Assembly (NCBI RefSeq): GCF_036416795.1
Contig: NZ_CP143867.1
Coordinates: 6,316,001-6,380,000 of the forward strand
Length of the DNA: 64,000 nucleotides
Direction of reading: 5' to 3'
Origin: Bacteroides sp. MSB163
GTDB taxonomy: Bacteria > Bacteroidota > Bacteroidia > Bacteroidales > Bacteroidaceae
The notes beneath the pieces were generated by a model. The model saw only the letters and a list, made by a program, of their open reading frames with translations, did not search any database and was not told the origin of the DNA. Positions 59,447-64,000 of the stretch are shown here, in pieces (the first letter of the stretch is position 1; the number at the start of each line of letters is the position of its first letter). A program made the translations under genes and the position numbers.

Positions 59447-61294
59447 TATCTTATTGTATTCTCTCAGCGTTTCCAACACGTTAACGCGAACATGGATAAA
59501 GTTCTCGATACCGGCAGCCTTCAGTTCTTCCATGTTGGCAGGAGCGCCGGCTACGATAAATATGGCACGGCCATCCAAAGCCTTGAAGGCAGGAACAGCA
59601 TACTCTGCATATTCATCATCACTCGAACACAATACCACGATGTCAGCCTTGGCAGCCATGGCGGCCTCTATACCGGCTTCCACGGTGGGGAAACCAAGGT
59701 TGTCAATCACCTCATATCCGGCACAAGCCAGGAAATTGCAAGAGAACTGAGCACGTGCCTGACGCATAGCCAGATTACCGATAGTCAACATAAATGCTTT
59801 CGGACGCTTGCCGGAAGCTTCCGTTTCGAGACGCAAAGCTTCAAATTCACTGGCAGCACGGTCGAAATTCAATGCCGGAACATCTTTTTCGCAAGTGGCG
59901 TGACCACCGCAGCAGCAAGCAGCTTCAAGTGGTTTCTTCTCACCTGCCTTTTCATTGAAGTTCGGGAACTGATTGGTACCCAACAATACTTCGCGACGCT
60001 GAGCAACTGCTTTATGACGGGTCTTGTTGCTTTCGTTCACGGCAGCCTGTACCTTACCTGCTTTTATTGCTGCATAGAAACCACCTTCTTCTTCTACCGC
60101 GAGGAAGAGTTCCCATGCTTGTTTAGCGATGGATACAGTCAGGTTTTCAATATAATAAGAACCGGCAGCAGGATCAATCACCTTATCAAAGTGAGACTCT
60201 TCTTTCAGCAACAGCTGCTGATTGCGTGCCATACGTTCAGAGAATTCATCAGGAATTGCATACGTTTTGTTGAACGGGCTCACAGTCATTGAGTCTACAC
60301 CGCCCAAAGCAGCGCTCATGGCTTCTGTCTGCGTACGCAGCAAGTTCACATGAGCATCGAACAAAGTAAGGTTGAATGTAGAAGTCTCAGCGTGAACACG
60401 CATCTTGGCAGCACATTTAGCCTCCGCATCGTATGAAGCCACAATGTTTGCCCACAACATACGGGCGGCACGGAACTTAGCTATTTCAAGGAAATAGTTG
60501 GAACTGATACCGAAATTAAATTTAATCTTCCTGGCAACTACAGCAGCAGGAACTCCGGCTTCAGTCAGTTGATTCAGATATTCATTACCCCAGGCAAGAG
60601 CATAACCCAATTCCTGATAGATATAAGAACCGGCATTATTCAGCGTCAGAGCCGTTACATTCAGTACACGGTATTCCGGCAGAGCATCGGTTGCTTCAAT
60701 CAAGGCTTTGGCTGTTGCCAGCATATCGCCCTTTTCTTTACCTTTGGCCAGCATCTTGTCGAAGAAGTCGTAGCCGATAGAACCTTGCAATTTCGTCAGG
60801 TCATATCCTTTCTTTTGGAAATATGCCACCAGGATTTCCGCAAGTTCCACCACATGTCCCTGGCACGTGTAGAAGTTCAGTTCCACACACTCGGCACAGA
60901 TACCTTCGAGCAATGTTTCGATGTATTCGGCATCGAGTTCTTTCGCCTTCACACGGAACGCCAGTGAATCTACACCTTTATTCAGAATATCCAGCGCTTT
61001 CGCGTTAGCTTCCTTCGGGCATTCCACCTTGATTTCCTGGCGTACCAGCCATTCGTTGTTGTCTTTCTTGGTGCCTCTGAGGTAAGGAAATTCACCGGGA
61101 AGTGCATCCGTCGTTTTCAGTCCTTCGAGGTCTTCCATGCGGTAGAAAGGTTTCACCTTGAATCCTTCGTTTGTTTTCCAAACGAGTTTCTTCTCAAAAT
61201 CAGCGCCTTTCAGGTCAGCTGTAACTTTGTCCATCCACTGTTCGGTAGTGGCGGGTGCAAAGTCTGAGAAGAGTTTTTCTTTACTGTCTGCCAT
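59432..61294 (-). CDS. mutA: Methylmalonyl-CoA mutase small (beta) subunit
   Basis: The 620-residue protein is the non-catalytic partner of MutB. The TIM-barrel half (FPYLRGTKKDNNEWLVRQEI, residues 68-87) and a C-terminal flavodoxin-like domain (about 480-620) are present. The DxHxxG cobalamin ligand motif of MutB is missing, as expected for this subunit. A linker near residues 450-465 carries an unusual cysteine cluster (AACCCGGHATC). The operon is mutA-mutB with a -7 box at 61364-61371. The last codons come from a tandem heptamer repeat. Confidence 0.95.
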   Translation of the reverse strand: MADSKEKLFSDFAPATTEQWMDKVTADLKGADFEKKLVWKTNEGFKVKPFYRMEDLEGLKTTDALPGEFPYLRGTKKDNNEWLVRQEIKVECPKEANAKALDILNKGVDSLAFRVKAKELDAEYIETLLEGICAECVELNFYTCQGHVVELAEILVAYFQKKGYDLTKLQGSIGYDFFDKMLAKGKEKGDMLATAKALIEATDALPEYRVLNVTALTLNNAGSYIYQELGYALAWGNEYLNQLTEAGVPAAVVARKIKFNFGISSNYFLEIAKFRAARMLWANIVASYDAEAKCAAKMRVHAETSTFNLTLFDAHVNLLRTQTEAMSAALGGVDSMTVSPFNKTYAIPDEFSERMARNQQLLLKEESHFDKVIDPAAGSYYIENLTVSIAKQAWELFLAVEEEGGFYAAIKAGKVQAAVNESNKTRHKAVAQRREVLLGTNQFPNFNEKAGEKKPLEAACCCGGHATCEKDVPALNFDRAASEFEALRLETEASGKRPKAFMLTIGNLAMRQARAQFSCNFLACAGYEVIDNLGFPTVEAGIEAAMAAKADIVVLCSSDDEYAEYAVPAFKALDGRAIFIVAGAPANMEELKAAGIENFIHVRVNVLETLREYNKILMKN

Positions 61295-61338
61295 AGTTTA
61301 TTTTAATTAAAAAGATAATTAAGTAATCTCTTCACTTA

Positions 61339-61371
61339 CCTATTTGTCGAAAAATAGGACTTGCAAATATA
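61339..61371 (-). promoter_or_regulatory. mutA promoter and downstream inverted repeat
   Basis: On the minus strand a -7 box TATATTTG (61371-61364) precedes the dyad CCTATTT-TTCGAC-AAATAGG (61358-61339), which lies at the start of the predicted transcript and could be an operator or a 5' stem-loop. Confidence 0.55.
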
Positions 61372-61439
61372 CTCAATAAGTTATAATAACAAGGATTTTT
61401 AAGTAAAATTCGCATGGAGTTTGACATTCTGAAAGGATA

Positions 61440-61569
61440 GTGTTCAATTCCTCCGAAATCGGACTGTACCCGAAACGTATCCGGGCCGTACCTGCTCCGT
61501 AGCTTCTTCGGTCAAAGGTGACTCTAACCGAAGAAGCTACGGAGCAGGTACGGGGCAAGCGCATTCCAG
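61440..61569 (-). repeat. Palindromic interspersed repeat, copy B
   Basis: Two perfect 27-bp arms (61486-61512 and 61527-61553) flank a 14-bp loop. Read on the minus strand, the whole element aligns with copy A at 45544-45668. It occupies the gap between the divergent mutA and transporter genes. Confidence 0.92.
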
Positions 61570-61631
61570 ATACGGTGCAGACAGATAGTCAGCCCTCTCA
61601 AAGCAACTAAAATAAAAACTCCCGGAAACCC

Positions 61632-61662
61632 TTTGCCAGCTCCCTTTTAATGCCTACCTTTG
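61632..61662 (+). promoter_or_regulatory. Promoter of the transporter gene (TTTG-N19-TACCTTTG)
   Basis: TTTG (61632-61635) and TACCTTTG (61655-61662) are 19 bp apart, 45 bp before the ATG at 61708. Confidence 0.82.
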
Positions 61663-61707
61663 CGCGAAATTTCAATGAGTAAATAAAAAAGGTAAACAAA
61701 AGTAACT

Positions 61708-63369
61708 ATGGATTGGTTAGAGAGTTTGTTATGGGACCCTGCCTCCGTCGCCCATATCGTATGCTTATATGCATTCGTAATATCTGTCGGCGTGCTTTTG
61801 GGCAAGATCAAAATTTTCGGGATATCACTTGGAGTCACATTTGTGCTTTTTACAGGTATCCTGATGGGACATTTCGGCTTTACGGGTGAGACACATATTC
61901 TGCATTTCATCCGCGAATTCGGATTAATTCTATTTGTATTCTGCATCGGTCTGCAAGTAGGACCGTCGTTCTTCTCTTCATTTAAGAAAGGAGGCATGAC
62001 ACTGAATATGCTTGCAGTAGGTATTGTAGTACTGAATATTGCAGTAGCTTTAGGCATTTACTTCATCGACGGAGGAATCGACCTCCCCATGATGGTAGGT
62101 ATCCTTTACGGTGCAGTCACCAATACTCCGGGTTTGGGTGCCGCACAGGAAGCATTGAACCAACTGAACTACACAGGTGACCCCATCGCATTGGGATATG
62201 CCTGCGCTTATCCGCTCGGTGTTGTCGGTATCATCGGTTCTATTATTGCTATCCGCTACATCTGCCGGGTGAACCTGAAAAAGGAAGAAGACGAACTCTC
62301 TACACAGACTTCTGATATGAAACACATGCCACACATGTTGCATCTGGAAGTTCGTAATGAATCTATCGACGGAAAGAAGCTCCTCCAGATCAAAGAGTTT
62401 ATGGGACGTCCTTTTGTATGTTCACGCATACGCCACGAGGGACATGTCAGCATCCCCAACCAAGATACAGAATTTCATATCGGAGACCAGGTATTCATCG
62501 TATGTTCCGAGGAAGATGCCGAAGCGGTAATCGCTTTCATCGGTAAAGAAATTCAAGTGGACTGGGAAAAACAAGATATGCCAATGGTTTCACGCCGTAT
62601 ATTAGTGACTAAATCCGAAATCAACGGTAAGAAATTGGGTAGCCTGCATTTCCGTAGTATGTATGGAGTGAATGTAACCCGTATCAACCGTTCCGGTATG
62701 GACCTGTTTGCCGATCCGAACCTAATATTGCAAGTAGGTGACCGTGTTATGGTCGTGGGTCAGCAAGATGCTGTAGAACGGGTTGCCGGTGTATTGGGTA
62801 ACCAGTTGAAACGCCTGGATACACCGAACATTGTGACTATCTTCGTGGGTATCTTCCTGGGTATTCTGCTGGGTAGTCTTCCTATCGCTTTCCCGGGTAT
62901 ACCTACTCCGGTAAAACTCGGTTTGGCAGGTGGTCCGTTGGTGGTTGCTATTCTTATCGGACGATTCGGACATAAGTTGAAACTAGTGACTTATACAACC
63001 ATGAGTGCCAACCTGATGCTGCGCGAGATCGGTATTGTGCTTTTCCTTGCCAGTGTAGGTATTGAGGCCGGTGAGCACTTTGTACAAACCGTAGTAGAAG
63101 GCTCCGGATTATCATACGTAGGTTATGGCTTCCTGATTACCGTAATTCCTTTACTGATTATCGGTATGATTGCCCGCTTCTATTGTAAAGTGAACTACTT
63201 CACTTTAATGGGATTGATTGCAGGTAGTAATACAGACCCTCCAGCATTGGCGTATGCCAACCAGGCATCCGGTAATGACGCTCCGGCAGTAGGCTATTCT
63301 ACGGTTTATCCGCTGACAATGTTCCTGCGTATTCTAGCGGGACAAATGATATTGTTGACAATGATGTAA
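61708..63369 (+). CDS. AspT/YidE/YbjL-type transporter with two TrkA-C domains
   Basis: The 553-residue inner membrane protein has an N-terminal block of about five helices (residues 12-185), two cytoplasmic TrkA-C regulatory domains (about 210-290 and 295-375; VFIVCSEEDAEAVIAF, RVMVVGQQDAVERVAG) and a second block of helices (about 380-553). The half-symmetry is seen in repeated GAVTNTPGLGAAQEAL and GSNTDPPALAYANQAS segments. Family members exchange aspartate, alanine or other carboxylates; the substrate here is unknown, but a dicarboxylate such as succinate would fit fermentation. Confidence 0.9.
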   Translation: MDWLESLLWDPASVAHIVCLYAFVISVGVLLGKIKIFGISLGVTFVLFTGILMGHFGFTGETHILHFIREFGLILFVFCIGLQVGPSFFSSFKKGGMTLNMLAVGIVVLNIAVALGIYFIDGGIDLPMMVGILYGAVTNTPGLGAAQEALNQLNYTGDPIALGYACAYPLGVVGIIGSIIAIRYICRVNLKKEEDELSTQTSDMKHMPHMLHLEVRNESIDGKKLLQIKEFMGRPFVCSRIRHEGHVSIPNQDTEFHIGDQVFIVCSEEDAEAVIAFIGKEIQVDWEKQDMPMVSRRILVTKSEINGKKLGSLHFRSMYGVNVTRINRSGMDLFADPNLILQVGDRVMVVGQQDAVERVAGVLGNQLKRLDTPNIVTIFVGIFLGILLGSLPIAFPGIPTPVKLGLAGGPLVVAILIGRFGHKLKLVTYTTMSANLMLREIGIVLFLASVGIEAGEHFVQTVVEGSGLSYVGYGFLITVIPLLIIGMIARFYCKVNYFTLMGLIAGSNTDPPALAYANQASGNDAPAVGYSTVYPLTMFLRILAGQMILLTMM

Positions 63370-63389
63370 TGCAAGCTGTATTTAAGCAA

Positions 63390-63424
63390 AAGAGAGGTCA
63401 TGCGAACATGACCTCTCTTTTTTA
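63390..63424. terminator. Terminator between the transporter and cytidylate kinase-like genes
   Basis: AGAGAGGTCATG and CATGACCTCTCT form a 12-bp stem with A-rich and T-rich sides, suiting both convergent transcripts. Confidence 0.92.
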
Positions 63425-63453
63425 TTTCATCGATTATAAATAATAATTCCGCT

Positions 63454-64000
63454 TCACTTGATTTTGAGTCTCACAAACTCCTCCACAAAATCTATTGTCT
63501 TCTCAATTCCCAGCACCGAAGAATCAATGCAGAGATGATAAGTTGCCGCAGCTCCCCATGTCTTGTAACTATAATAATTGTAATACTCCGAACGTTTTTT
63601 ATCTGCCTTACTCATCATATTTTCCGCCTCTTCTTCCGAAATGTGATGCATAGCGCAAAGACGGGCAACACGCGCCTCATGCGAGGCAGAAATAAAGATA
63701 TTGGCGCAACGGGGATGCTCCCGAAGAATATAATCGGCACAACGACCTACAAAAAGACAAGACTTCTCAGAGGCCAGCTGACGGATCACATCACTCTGCA
63801 CTTTGAAAAGCGCGTCATTACTAAGACAATTCTGGGTAGGTAAGGCACCATCTCCCACAAAAGGGAAACGCATACCGAAAAGTCCGCCGATGATTCCCTG
63901 CGAAGCACGCTCATCAGCTTTCTCAAAAAATTCACGACAGAGGCCACTCTCCTTGGAAGCCAGAGTTATCAACTCCTTATCATAGAAATCAATGCCCAAG
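63454..64000 (-). CDS. Cytidylate kinase-like protein (partial, 5' end outside the window)
   Basis: The visible 181 residues begin with GIDFYDKELITLASKESGL and include CLFVGRCADYILREHP, IFISASHEARVARLC and the C-terminal part of a nucleoside-monophosphate kinase fold. This matches the cytidylate-kinase-like family (AAA, PF13189 type) that is distinct from Cmk. The N-terminal P-loop must lie beyond base 64000, so the first in-frame TTG at the window edge is not a start. The substrate is unknown; these proteins often stand alone or near transporters. Confidence 0.85.
   Translation of the reverse strand, partial: LGIDFYDKELITLASKESGLCREFFEKADERASQGIIGGLFGMRFPFVGDGALPTQNCLSNDALFKVQSDVIRQLASEKSCLFVGRCADYILREHPRCANIFISASHEARVARLCAMHHISEEEAENMMSKADKKRSEYYNYYSYKTWGAAATYHLCIDSSVLGIEKTIDFVEEFVRLKIK

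Noticed and set aside
61295..61440. Cobalamin riboswitch upstream of mutA
   Set aside because: No B12-box-like conserved core or long structured leader can be seen; only a short dyad is present.

Overview
The window is a chromosomal stretch of a Bacteroides-type genome (Bacteroidales). This is inferred from promoters of the TTTG-N19-20-TAnnTTTG form, TonB/ExbB/ExbD and TonB-dependent receptor genes, PCMD-domain surface lipoproteins, a mitochondrial-type aconitase operon and two-subunit methylmalonyl-CoA mutase. No ribosomal RNA, insertion sequence transposase, prophage or CRISPR array is visible. The species cannot be named from the window alone.

Layout. 0-4.5 kb: an rRNA cytosine methyltransferase and a TonB-dependent receptor with a small His-rich membrane protein. 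4.9-6.5 kb: an ECF sigma factor between two small membrane protein genes. 6.6-11.9 kb: a phospholipase D/cardiolipin synthase-like enzyme, thyA-folA, an Lrp regulator, an M64 peptidase and a GNAT enzyme. 11.9-18 kb: exbB, two exbD and tonB energy-transduction genes, tRNA-Ser, tatD and a polyprenyl synthetase. 18-22 kb: a PorQ-like protein, cmk, ispH and pfkA. 22-25 kb: a three-gene reductase cluster resembling bile-acid/steroid reductase loci. 25-30 kb: citrate synthase, isocitrate dehydrogenase and aconitase. 30-32 kb: an Upf1-like helicase. 32-38.6 kb: the ilv operon (ilvD-ilvB-ilvN-thioesterase-ilvC), preceded by a leader peptide attenuator. 38.9-45 kb: slyD, a cysteine desulfidase-like protein and two convergent PCMD lipoprotein loci. 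45.8-53 kb: aroC, an M20 peptidase, an OmpA/PD40 lipoprotein, topB and a DUF6078 protein. 53.6-57 kb: a large pectate-lyase-fold surface protein with a C-terminal sorting-like tail. 57-61 kb: methylmalonyl-CoA mutase. 61.7-64 kb: an AspT/YidE-type transporter and the 3' part of a cytidylate kinase-like gene.

How the genes work together. The citrate synthase, aconitase and isocitrate dehydrogenase genes supply 2-oxoglutarate. Methylmalonyl-CoA mutase belongs to the succinate-propionate route. The ilv operon makes the branched-chain amino acids and their keto acids, and it also carries an acyl-ACP thioesterase. ExbB/ExbD/TonB can energise receptors such as the one at 1.7-4.1 kb.

The most notable signals are non-coding. 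(1) A complete ribosome-mediated attenuator precedes ilvD: a 24-residue leader peptide rich in Leu, Ile and Val, an anti-terminator segment and a terminator. (2) Several intergenic arrays have an exact 22-bp period but unrelated unit sequences. (3) A 75-bp promoter module is shared, ungapped and 84% identical, by rsmF and the M64 peptidase gene. (4) Hairpins with arms of 7- or 8-bp tandem repeats sit at gene ends and in places supply stop codons. (5) There are two copies each of a MITE-like element and of a palindromic repeat. (6) A 10-G tract lies just upstream of the TonB-dependent receptor.
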